A stretch of 35,237 bases of DNA. It comes from Nioella nitratireducens. Its GTDB lineage: Bacteria > Pseudomonadota > Alphaproteobacteria > Rhodobacterales > Rhodobacteraceae. Positions 1 to 6,661 of this stretch are shown here, in pieces. The translations under genes were made by a program, and so were the position numbers. Where the stretch lies: the NCBI RefSeq assembly GCF_001879715.1, contig NZ_MNBW01000027.1:1-35237 (forward strand). Reading direction: 5' to 3'. Positions within the stretch are counted from its first letter, which is position 1; each line of letters starts with the position of its first letter. A model generated the notes under the pieces. The model had not been told where the DNA came from. It did not search any database and saw nothing but the letters and a program-made list of their open reading frames with translations.

Positions 1-39
1 TGAGCGTCAGTCTCAACGCGCAAACAACCCAACAGAAAC

Positions 40-77
40 CTTAAAGGGGTTTTCTGCACTCAGCCCCACTCGACCCC
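40..77 (-). repeat. Tn3-family 38-bp terminal inverted repeat
   Basis: Read on the minus strand from 77 to 40 this is exactly 38 bases, beginning GGGGTCGAGTGGGG and ending CCCCTTTAAG. A 38-bp end that starts with GGGG and finishes with TAAG is the hallmark of Tn3-family transposons. It begins exactly where the response-regulator reading frame loses its conserved sequence, so the element body should lie to the left of the window. No transposase is visible, so the family call rests on length, terminal bases and position. Confidence 0.65.
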
Positions 78-607
78 TTCTCCTCCAACTGCGCCTTGGA
101 CAGGAGCTGCCCGGGACGCGCCAGGAAGGCCTCGAAGAGCGCCCATTCCCGCGCCGTCAGCGGCACATGTCTGCCATCCCGATGGACGCTGCGCGCGGCA
201 AGGTCGATGTCGAGCGGTCCGTGGGTCAGGATCGGGTTGGGGTTGCCGCTGTAGCGCCGCGCGACCGATCCGATCCGTGCCGACAGTTCCGACAGGTCGA
301 AGGGCTTCACAAGATAGTCGTCAGCGCCCGCATTGAGGCCTTCGATCCTATCGGACACCTGGTCGAGCGCCGTCAGGATGATGACCGGCGTCACGTCTCC
401 ACGCGTCCTGAGGCCCTTGAGGAACCCGATACCACGTCCGTCTGGCAGCATGAGGTCGAGCAGGAGCAGGTCGTAAGAGGTTGCGCTCATCGCGTCTGCC
501 GCCGCGTCTAGCCGCGTGACCCAGTCTACTGACTGGCCATCAGCTGCGATCTGGTCGCGCACGGCAGCGCCAAGAGTCGTGTCGTCCTCGATCAGCAATA
601 TGCGCAT
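41..607 (-). CDS. OmpR-family response regulator, C-terminally truncated
   Basis: This is a 188-residue two-component response regulator. The receiver domain fills residues 1-115: acidic pair D8-D9, phosphoacceptor Asp51 in YDLLLLDLMLPDG, a conserved Thr (ILTALD) and Lys in YLVKPFD. The start of an OmpR/PhoB winged-helix domain follows (LTAREWALFEAFLARPGQLLSK). Full-length relatives are about 220-230 residues. Here the sequence is conserved up to LEEK, then becomes GSSGAECRKPL and stops, because those last codons come from the terminal repeat of a Tn3-like transposon. The recognition helix is therefore missing and the protein is unlikely to bind DNA normally. The partner histidine kinase expected downstream is outside the window or lost. 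ATG at 607 starts MRILLIEDD, the usual start of this family. The gene is divergent from the PepSY operon, which it presumably once controlled. Confidence 0.85.
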   Translation of the reverse strand: MRILLIEDDTTLGAAVRDQIAADGQSVDWVTRLDAAADAMSATSYDLLLLDLMLPDGRGIGFLKGLRTRGDVTPVIILTALDQVSDRIEGLNAGADDYLVKPFDLSELSARIGSVARRYSGNPNPILTHGPLDIDLAARSVHRDGRHVPLTAREWALFEAFLARPGQLLSKAQLEEKGSSGAECRKPL

Positions 608-651
608 GGTCGTACCCGTCCTTTCCTGATGTCCCTCCATGATCCGTCTGG

Positions 652-669
652 CTGACACGAAGCTGAAGC
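652..669 (+). promoter_or_regulatory. candidate OmpR-type operator, copy 1
   Basis: CTGACACGAAGCTGAAGC, 45-62 bases upstream of the response-regulator start. It matches the box at 2501-2518 in 15 of 18 positions. Two CTGA half-sites lie 11 bases apart, the spacing usual for tandem half-sites of OmpR/PhoB regulators. Binding by the adjacent regulator is inference. Confidence 0.5.
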
Positions 670-684
670 TTGTGGGTCGAGCCC

Positions 685-701
685 CTTCAGGCTGCCGTCA
701 G
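685..701 (-). promoter_or_regulatory. candidate OmpR-type operator, copy 2
   Basis: On the minus strand this reads CTGACGGCAGCCTGAAG, matching the copy at 2501-2517 in 15 of 17 positions. It lies 52-68 bases upstream of the first PepSY gene and faces opposite to copy 1, giving a divergent arrangement between the regulator and its likely target operon. Confidence 0.5.
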
Positions 702-752
702 CTTCGCGGCGCATGAATGGCATCAAGAGGCGAGCCACTAGGAGTGTGCCCC

Positions 753-1070
753 ATGAAGAAGACATTGACAATTATCGGCTTTCTCGCGGTCTTTCCGGCC
801 GGCGCGGCGCTGGCTGACGACGATTGCTTCGTGCCGATGGCCGACTGGCAGCCGCGCGATGCTGTTGCCATGCTGGCTGAGGAAAATGGTTGGACGGTGC
901 GCCGGATCAAGATCGATGACGGCTGCTACGAGATCGATGGGAGGGATGCCGAGGGGCGTGCGATCGAGGTGACTGTCCACCCGGCCACGCTGGAGGTAAT
1001 CGAGTTCGAATACGAGGACGACGAGGATGATCGCCGCGAGCGGGATCACGAGAGACGCGACGATGACTGA
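753..1070 (+). CDS. PepSY-domain secreted protein (first paralogue)
   Basis: This 105-residue protein has an N-terminal signal peptide (MKKTLTIIGFLAVFPAGAALA, cleavage expected after ALA) and one small PepSY-like domain. The motif WTVRRIKIDDGCYEIDGRDAEG is followed by IEVTVHPATLEVIEFEYEDD. Two cysteines (CFVP and DGCYE) could form a disulfide in the periplasm. The tail is extremely acidic and charged (EDDEDDRRERDHERRDDD). PepSY modules are found in periplasmic inhibitors and in membrane redox proteins; here the function is unknown. ATG at 753 was chosen because AGGAG lies just upstream and the signal peptide begins there. The stop overlaps the start of the ferric-reductase-like gene, so the two are probably translationally coupled. 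A close paralogue lies at 2595-2975. Confidence 0.85.
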   Translation: MKKTLTIIGFLAVFPAGAALADDDCFVPMADWQPRDAVAMLAEENGWTVRRIKIDDGCYEIDGRDAEGRAIEVTVHPATLEVIEFEYEDDEDDRRERDHERRDDD

Positions 1071-2412
1071 TGCAGCGCGTCGCGACGGTACTGTCCCGGT
1101 GCCGGGCCTGCCGCCACTCTCCCGACTATCCCTAAACTCTCCTCTAGCCCTGACGGGCCCGGTGCTGGTTGCGTTGCCATGCCTGCTGGCGGCACTGATC
1201 GGGTTCAACACCTATGCGCCCTATGGCGCGGATGCAGCACTTGGCATTGCCGTCGGGGCCGCGGCAGTTGTCGCGATGGCACAGACCCTGATCCTCGCCG
1301 CCCGACCGCCGCTGGTGGAACCATTGTTCGGCGGTCTCGATCGCATGTACCGGGTCCACAAGTGGCTTGGTATTTCCGCAATGATCCTGATGATCCTGCA
1401 CCAGCAGATCGAGCCGGATTTCGAGCGTTTGGTGCGTGAAACCTCCCTTGGTGAACTTGGTGAAGAGGCGGGCGAACTTGCCTTCAACGCGCTTCTCGCC
1501 CTGGTTGCTGTCAGCTGGTTCCGGAGATTGCCCTTCACCCCACTGGAAATCCCCTATCAGATCTGGCGGTTCAGCCATCGTTTCATGGGGGCCCTTTTTG
1601 CAATCGTGGTCTTTCACCAGTTCTTCGTCGACCTGCCGACAGAGGTAGATCCATCGCTCTCGGTGCTACTGAACACATTCGGCATCGCGGGAGTGATCGC
1701 GTGGATATTCACCGAGCTGGTCGCCCCGTACCTGCGGCGTAGAGAATTCACCGTCACAGAGATCAGCCAGACCAAGGACACCACCACGCTAACCCTCCGC
1801 CCCGAGGGGCGGGCCATGCGGTGGCGGCCGGGGCAATTCGCCTTCTTCCGCGCGCCAGAGGCAGGACTGTCCGAGCCGCACCCCTTCACGATCGCCAGCG
1901 CCCCGCGCCCTGACGGCACCCTGACGTTCTCCATCCGGGGCTTGGGTGGCTGGACACGAAGCCTGCCCGCCATCTTGCGGACCGGAACGCGCGTGCAGGT
2001 CGAAGGGCCATATGGACGGTTCAATTTCCGCAAGGGCGGTGCGCGCCAGATATGGCTGGCGGGCGGCATCGGTATCACGCCGTTCCTCGCCTGGGCCGAA
2101 AGCCTGAGCGAAGCGGATAGCCGCGACATTCACCTCATCCACTGCGTTCGGACACAAGAGGAGGCGATTGGGGTAGAGACGCTGCGCGCTGCGGCTGCCC
2201 GCAACCCGAGGTTCAGTTTCGAGGTGGTCGTTACGACGCGCGATGGCAGGCTCACGGCCGAGCGCCTGATTGGCGCGGTCCCTTTCGCGATCCGGCAAGC
2301 CGATTTGTGGTTCTGCGGCCCAACCGGTCTGAAGGACGGGATTCTCAAGGGCTTGAAAGCACAAGGTCAAACGCCTCGCCGTGTCCGCTTCGAGCAGTTC
2401 GAATTCACCTGA
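1063..2412 (+). CDS. ferric-reductase-like membrane flavohaem oxidoreductase
   Basis: This 449-residue protein has a polytopic membrane half (residues about 20-215) and a cytoplasmic ferredoxin-reductase-type half (about 220-449). The membrane part carries paired haem-ligand histidines with the spacing of the ferric reductase/NADPH oxidase family: H99-x13-H113 and H172-x12-H185. The reductase half has the FAD-binding motif HPFTIASAP and the nucleotide-binding motif WLAGGIGITPFLAW, and ends FEQFEF as is usual. It should pass electrons from NAD(P)H through FAD and two b haems across the inner membrane. The acceptor is unknown: ferric iron, a periplasmic flavoprotein and oxygen are all possible. 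The ATG at 1063 overlaps the end of the upstream PepSY gene, and a terminator-like hairpin follows. Confidence 0.88.
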   Translation: MTDAARRDGTVPVPGLPPLSRLSLNSPLALTGPVLVALPCLLAALIGFNTYAPYGADAALGIAVGAAAVVAMAQTLILAARPPLVEPLFGGLDRMYRVHKWLGISAMILMILHQQIEPDFERLVRETSLGELGEEAGELAFNALLALVAVSWFRRLPFTPLEIPYQIWRFSHRFMGALFAIVVFHQFFVDLPTEVDPSLSVLLNTFGIAGVIAWIFTELVAPYLRRREFTVTEISQTKDTTTLTLRPEGRAMRWRPGQFAFFRAPEAGLSEPHPFTIASAPRPDGTLTFSIRGLGGWTRSLPAILRTGTRVQVEGPYGRFNFRKGGARQIWLAGGIGITPFLAWAESLSEADSRDIHLIHCVRTQEEAIGVETLRAAAARNPRFSFEVVVTTRDGRLTAERLIGAVPFAIRQADLWFCGPTGLKDGILKGLKAQGQTPRRVRFEQFEFT

Positions 2413-2470
2413 ACGCGGGGCAGGGCGCATAGCCATGCCAGCCCTGTAGCCTGCGCTCGCATCTTTTTTT

Positions 2471-2500
2471 GGCCCCGCCCTCATCGGCGGGGCCATTTTC
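2471..2500 (+). terminator. probable intrinsic terminator after the ferric-reductase-like gene
   Basis: A perfect 9-bp stem GGCCCCGCC / GGCGGGGCC with a 6-base loop is followed by ATTTTC. The U-tract is short, so termination may be partial. It separates the first PepSY-reductase pair from the second PepSY transcription unit, and the third operator-like box starts right after it. Confidence 0.6.
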
Positions 2501-2518
2501 CTGACGGCAAGCTGAAGC
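2501..2518 (+). promoter_or_regulatory. candidate OmpR-type operator, copy 3
   Basis: CTGACGGCAAGCTGAAGC, 77-94 bases upstream of the second PepSY gene. It is nearly identical to the boxes at 652-669 and 685-701 and has the same 11-base CTGA spacing. Three occurrences in front of functionally related genes in this window suggest one regulon. Confidence 0.5.
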
Positions 2519-2594
2519 AGGAATCGCTGGGGCGTCAGGATGCCCTCAGGTCGGGGTGCCAGATTGGTCTCATCAAACGAAAGGACCCCTTGCC

Positions 2595-2975
2595 ATGAAA
2601 AAGACCCTGACCGCCCTTGCCCTGATCGCACTTTTGCCCGCCGGCGCTGCGCTGGCCGACGACGATGATTGCAATGCGCCCCGTGACCAGTGGCAGCCGC
2701 GCGAGGCCGCCATGCAGATGGCCGAACAGAACGGTTGGACGGTGCGCGACTTCGAGATCGACGACGGCTGCTACGAAATCGAAGGCCGAGACCAGGATGG
2801 CCGCGAGATCGAGGTGAAGCTCGATCCGGCGACGCTGCAGATCGTCGAGATGGACTACGAGGATGATGACGACGACCGCGGTGGCGCCCGCAATCCCGCG
2901 CCCGCTGGAACGGTCGCTCCTCCGCAGAACGGCCTCTTCGGAAACGGCGCCCCTCCGCAGGTTCAGGTGAACTGA
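2595..2975 (+). CDS. PepSY-domain secreted protein (second paralogue)
   Basis: This 126-residue secreted protein has a signal peptide (MKKTLTALALIALLPAGAALA) followed by the same PepSY-like module as the gene at 753-1070: WQPREA, GWTVRDFEIDDGCYEIEGRD, IEVKLDPATLQIVEMDYEDD. The conservation points to a local duplication. It differs in the tail: after the acidic DDDDDRG stretch it has a Pro/Gly/Ala-rich extension (NPAPAGTVAPPQ). The ATG at 2595 follows AAAGGACC and begins the signal peptide. The gene starts a run that continues with DUF2271, the PepSY flavoprotein and ApbE, so it may be a periplasmic partner of that electron-transfer chain. The exact function is unknown. Confidence 0.83.
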   Translation: MKKTLTALALIALLPAGAALADDDDCNAPRDQWQPREAAMQMAEQNGWTVRDFEIDDGCYEIEGRDQDGREIEVKLDPATLQIVEMDYEDDDDDRGGARNPAPAGTVAPPQNGLFGNGAPPQVQVN

Positions 2976-3010
2976 ACAGCTCCGAAGCACCCTGAACAAG
3001 GATCATTCCC

Positions 3011-3481
3011 ATGAAATCACTTCTCGCAACGCTCGCGCTTACCACCGCACTCACGCTTCCCGGCCTCGCTATGGCACGGCCCGTGACGCTCACAACCACC
3101 CTTAACAACTATGGCGGCGACGGCGCTTATCTTGCACTTTACGTCACCGATGCCTCGGGCGCCTATGTCGGCAGTCTCTGGATGGCCGGCGACAAGTCCA
3201 AGTACTACGAGCATCTTAGCGACTGGTACCGTGCCACGGGCGGCGATACCGCGCAGGTAAACGGTATCACCGGCGCCAGCGTCGGCGCGGGCCGCCGTCT
3301 CGAGATCACGCTCGATCTGGCCGACGCGCTGTTCGATGCGGGCTACACGCTGCACATCGACGCGGCGGTCGAGGATATGCGTGACAGCCCGAACGAGGTG
3401 GCCGTGCCGCTGACGACGGCGGGCGCGGGCACGCCGGTGAGCGGGCGGCGCTACATCGCCAACTTCTCCTACGACATGTGA
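3011..3481 (+). CDS. DUF2271 periplasmic protein, candidate flavinylated carrier
   Basis: This 156-residue protein has a signal peptide ending around ALTLPGLAMA. The mature part matches DUF2271: YLALYVTDASGAYVGSLWMAGDKSKYYEHLSDWYRA in the middle and a beta-rich end SGRRYIANFSYDM. Residues 84-90 read NGITGAS, resembling the SGAT/TGAT-type acceptor sites at which ApbE attaches FMN to Thr or Ser. The gene sits directly before a PepSY-TM flavoprotein and ApbE, a recurrent arrangement in Gram-negative bacteria. The inferred role is a periplasmic electron carrier with covalent FMN that receives electrons from the membrane protein. The start follows AAGGATC, and the gap to the next gene is 11 bases. 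Flavinylation is a hypothesis; the family assignment is fairly secure. Confidence 0.8.
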   Translation: MKSLLATLALTTALTLPGLAMARPVTLTTTLNNYGGDGAYLALYVTDASGAYVGSLWMAGDKSKYYEHLSDWYRATGGDTAQVNGITGASVGAGRRLEITLDLADALFDAGYTLHIDAAVEDMRDSPNEVAVPLTTAGAGTPVSGRRYIANFSYDM

Positions 3482-3492
3482 GGGGCAGGGCC

Positions 3493-5700
3493 ATGATCCG
3501 TACACTCCATCGCTGGCCGGGTCTTCTGGCACTCGCGCTCGTCACGATCCTGAGCCTGAGCGGCGCTGCGCTCTCGGTCTTTCCGGCAGTCGAGCGCATC
3601 ACCGCGCCGCAGGTGGAGACTGGCCTGACAGTCGCCACCCTCGCGGACCGCATCCAGGTCGTCTATCCGGGCGTCGAGCAGATCCGGCGGTCGCCCTCCG
3701 GTCGGATCACCGCCTATTGGTTCGATCAGGGCGCGCCGGGTGCTGCCGTGATCGACCCGGCGACGGGCGCGGGCGTTGCCTCGGCCGACCCGAACCAGGC
3801 CCTTCGCTGGCTCACCAACTTTCATCGCTCGCTCTTCCTCGGGGATGGCGGGCGCATCGCCATGGCCGCCGGGGCCGCGGCGATGCTGGTCCTCTCGCTC
3901 TCGGGTGCTATGCTGGTCGTGCGACGGGCGGGCGGATGGCGGCACTGGTTCGCGTCCTTGCGCGGTCCGTTCACGGGCAGGCTGCATGTCGAGATCGCCC
4001 GGATCGCCGTCATCGGCCTCGTTCTGTCCTCCACCACCGCCCTCTGGATGACAGCCTCCACCTTCGATCTTCTGCCGGACGGTAGCGTCCTGCCGGCTGA
4101 TCCCACCGAAGTGAGCGGAGAAATTGGGTTCGCTCTCGATCAGATGGCCACGCTGCTGCAGACGCCCGTCGCCGAGCTGCGCGAGCTGAGCTTTCCCTAT
4201 CCCAGCGATGCGACGGACGTGTTCACACTGAAGACCGACCGGGGCACCGGCTATCTTGACCAGGGAACCGGCGCGCTCGTGGCATGGGCCGACCTGACCG
4301 GGTGGGAGCGCGTCTCGGAAACCATTTACATGCTGCACACGGGGCAGGGGGCCGCGACGCTCGGCCTTGTGCTCGGGATGATGGCGCTCGGAGTGCCGGC
4401 GATGGGCGTGACCGGCGTCCTGATCTGGCTTGCCGGGCGGCGCGGGCGGCCGCGCATCCGGGGCAACCAGCCCGCGGGCCGTGCCGAGACGATCATTCTT
4501 GTCGGCAGCGAGGGTGGCAGCACCTGGGGCTTCGCCGGGACCCTGCATGCCGCGCTGACGGCAGCGGGGCAGGGCGTCCATGTTGGCCCGATGTCGGGCT
4601 TCGCACCAGAGCGCTACGCCCGTGCAGAGCGCATCATCGTTCTCGCCGCGACTTATGGCGATGGTGCGGCGCCCGCCTCGGCCAAGGGGTTCCTCGACCG
4701 GATGAACGCGTCGGCCCCTGCGCCTGATATCCCGATGGCCCTGCTCGGCTTCGGCGACCGCAGCTTTCCGTCCTATTGCGCCTTCGCCAAGGCCGTTGCG
4801 GCAGCGGCGCAGGCGAAGGGCTGGGCCGAACTCATGCCGCTGGACACGATCGACCGCCAATCGCCACAGGATTTCGCGCGCTGGGGCCGCGCGCTTGGCG
4901 AGGTGCTTGGCATCTCTCTCGAACTTTCTCACCAGCCCGTCTCGCCGCGCACCGAAACATTGACCCTCGTCTCGCGGCGCAACTACGGGGCCGAGATGCA
5001 GGCGGGGGCCGCGATCCTGCGCTTTGCCCTGCCGCGCGCGACGCTGTGGCAGCGGCTGACGGGCGCGGGTTTCGCGCGGTTCCAGGCGGGCGACCTGATC
5101 GGTGTCCTGCCGCAGGGCAGCGCCGTGCCACGTCTCTACTCGCTGGCCTCGGGTCGCCGCGACGGCTTCGTCGAGATCGTGGTGCGCAAGCATCCGGGCG
5201 GGCTGGCCTCGGGCCAGCTGACCGCCTTGGAGCCGGGCGCTACGGTCACGGCCTTCCTGCGCCGCAATCCCGGCTTTCACGCCGACCGCGGTCGCACCCC
5301 GCTGATCCTGATCGGGGCGGGCACCGGCATCGGGCCGCTGGCGGGCTTCATCCGCGGCAATGCGCGGCACAGGCCCGTGCACCTGTTTTTCGGGATGCGG
5401 CATGCGGACAGCGATTTCTTCTATGGCGAAGAGATGCCCGGCTGGCAGGCTGAGGGGCGGTTGACCCGGCTTGTCACCGCCGTCTCGCGCGGCGCGCGGC
5501 GCAGTTATGTGCAGGACGCCTTGCGCGCCGACGCGGCGCAGGTGGCCCGGCTTATCTGCGACGGGGCGCGTGTGATGGTCTGCGGCGGGCGCGACATGGC
5601 CACGGGCGTGAGCGATGCGTTGGCCGAGATCCTCGCACCTGCCGGGCTTACGCCCGCAGTCCTAAAGGCAGAGGGGCGGTATGTCGAAGATGTCTACTGA
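3493..5700 (+). CDS. PepSY-TM / flavodoxin / FAD-NADPH reductase fusion
   Basis: This 735-residue membrane flavoprotein has an N-terminal PepSY-associated membrane region of about four helices (residues about 8-28, 120-140, 175-195, 285-310), beginning MIRTLHRWPGLLALALV. A flavodoxin-like FMN domain follows (AETIILVGSEGGSTWGF, LAATYGDGAAPASAKGF). A sulfite-reductase/cytochrome-P450-reductase-type module ends the protein: FAD motif RLYSLASG, flavin-loop GGLASGQL, NADPH-site GAGTGIGPLAGFIRGN, and the C-terminal GGRDMATGV...YVEDVY. It should take electrons from NADPH through FAD and FMN in the cytoplasm to the membrane domain and out to a periplasmic acceptor, probably the DUF2271 and PepSY proteins. 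ATG at 3493 has GGGGCAGG upstream and starts the first helix. The 3' end overlaps apbE by 20 bases, indicating coupling. Confidence 0.88.
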   Translation: MIRTLHRWPGLLALALVTILSLSGAALSVFPAVERITAPQVETGLTVATLADRIQVVYPGVEQIRRSPSGRITAYWFDQGAPGAAVIDPATGAGVASADPNQALRWLTNFHRSLFLGDGGRIAMAAGAAAMLVLSLSGAMLVVRRAGGWRHWFASLRGPFTGRLHVEIARIAVIGLVLSSTTALWMTASTFDLLPDGSVLPADPTEVSGEIGFALDQMATLLQTPVAELRELSFPYPSDATDVFTLKTDRGTGYLDQGTGALVAWADLTGWERVSETIYMLHTGQGAATLGLVLGMMALGVPAMGVTGVLIWLAGRRGRPRIRGNQPAGRAETIILVGSEGGSTWGFAGTLHAALTAAGQGVHVGPMSGFAPERYARAERIIVLAATYGDGAAPASAKGFLDRMNASAPAPDIPMALLGFGDRSFPSYCAFAKAVAAAAQAKGWAELMPLDTIDRQSPQDFARWGRALGEVLGISLELSHQPVSPRTETLTLVSRRNYGAEMQAGAAILRFALPRATLWQRLTGAGFARFQAGDLIGVLPQGSAVPRLYSLASGRRDGFVEIVVRKHPGGLASGQLTALEPGATVTAFLRRNPGFHADRGRTPLILIGAGTGIGPLAGFIRGNARHRPVHLFFGMRHADSDFFYGEEMPGWQAEGRLTRLVTAVSRGARRSYVQDALRADAAQVARLICDGARVMVCGGRDMATGVSDALAEILAPAGLTPAVLKAEGRYVEDVY

Positions 5701-6661
5701 GCGCGCGCGCATCGCCCTGAACGGCCCCACCATGGGCACGCGCTGGTCGGCGCTGTTCTTCGCGGATCGGGGCCGCGACACGGATGCAATCCGTGCCGCC
5801 CTTCAGGCGGCTGTCGACGAGGTGGACAAGCAGATGTCGACGTGGAACGCGGAGAGCGCGCTCATGCGGATCAATGCGGCGCCGGTGGACGATTGGGTGG
5901 TGGTGCCGGAGCAACTGCGGGCGGTCCTGCGCCTCGGGCTCGAGATCGGGCGCGCCTCGGGCGGGGCCCTCGATATCGGCATGGGCGATGCGGTGACGGC
6001 CTGGGGTTTCGGGCCCGGGGCCGCCGCGCCCGAGGGTATCCGCGCCGCGATGGACGCCCCCCGCCGCCCGGCGCAGGAGGTGCTGGAGATCGAGGGGATG
6101 CAGTTGCGCAAGACCGCGCCCATTGCGCTGGATCTGAACGGCATCGCCAAGGGCTATGGCGTCGACCGGCTCGCCGAGACCTTGCGCGATCATGGGATTG
6201 CCGACGCCCTTGTCGGCATCGACGGTGAGATGCGTGCCATGGGCCTGCGCCCCGATGGCGAGGCATGGATCATCGCGGTAGAAGCGCCGGACCCTGATCG
6301 CCGGACGCCGCAATCGGTTCTGGCGCTGCAGGACGCCGCCGTCGCGACCTCCGGTGACTACCGCCATTGGGTCGAGGTTCAGGGGTGCCGCCTGTCGCAT
6401 ACCATGGATCCGAGACGTGGCGCGCCGCTGATAGCCTCGCCGGCCTCCGTCACCGTGGTGGCCCGCACCTGTGCCGAGGCCGACGCCTGGGCGACGGCGC
6501 TGATGGTGCTCGGTGCGGAGAGGGGTGCGGACCTCGCGAGACAACGTGGACTCGACGCCCTGTTTCTTCTGCGCGATGATGAAGGGAATGCAATGGGCGT
6601 GGGTGTCGGGCGTCTTTTTTCCGAAGAACCAGCGGCAATCGCCTCAGCCGGGGGAAGATGA
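5681..6661 (+). CDS. apbE: FAD:protein FMN transferase (ApbE)
   Basis: This 326-residue enzyme transfers FMN from FAD onto Thr/Ser of target proteins. Family signatures are in order: GPTMGTRWSALFF near the start, a MSTWNAESALMRIN segment, APIALDLNGIAKGYGVDRLAE (flavin and Mg site), VGIDGEMRAMG, ATSGDYRHW, and SHTMDPRRGAPL. Length is normal for the family. It begins without a recognisable signal peptide or lipobox, whereas many ApbE proteins are exported lipoproteins, so either it acts in the cytoplasm or targets are modified before export. Its likely substrates in this operon are the DUF2271 protein and possibly PepSY proteins. The start overlaps the end of the flavoprotein gene by 20 bases, and its stop overlaps the ATPase start (ATGA). 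Confidence 0.92.
   Translation: MSKMSTERARIALNGPTMGTRWSALFFADRGRDTDAIRAALQAAVDEVDKQMSTWNAESALMRINAAPVDDWVVVPEQLRAVLRLGLEIGRASGGALDIGMGDAVTAWGFGPGAAAPEGIRAAMDAPRRPAQEVLEIEGMQLRKTAPIALDLNGIAKGYGVDRLAETLRDHGIADALVGIDGEMRAMGLRPDGEAWIIAVEAPDPDRRTPQSVLALQDAAVATSGDYRHWVEVQGCRLSHTMDPRRGAPLIASPASVTVVARTCAEADAWATALMVLGAERGADLARQRGLDALFLLRDDEGNAMGVGVGRLFSEEPAAIASAGGR

Noticed and set aside
2461-2500. Bidirectional terminator
   Set aside because: The T-run before the hairpin becomes an A-run on the minus strand, so it would not terminate there, and no minus-strand gene ends nearby.
3469-5403. Long minus-strand open frame (644 codons) opposite the PepSY flavoprotein
   Set aside because: It is a GC-rich antisense shadow with Arg/Gly/Ala-rich composition, no ribosome site and no recognisable domain.
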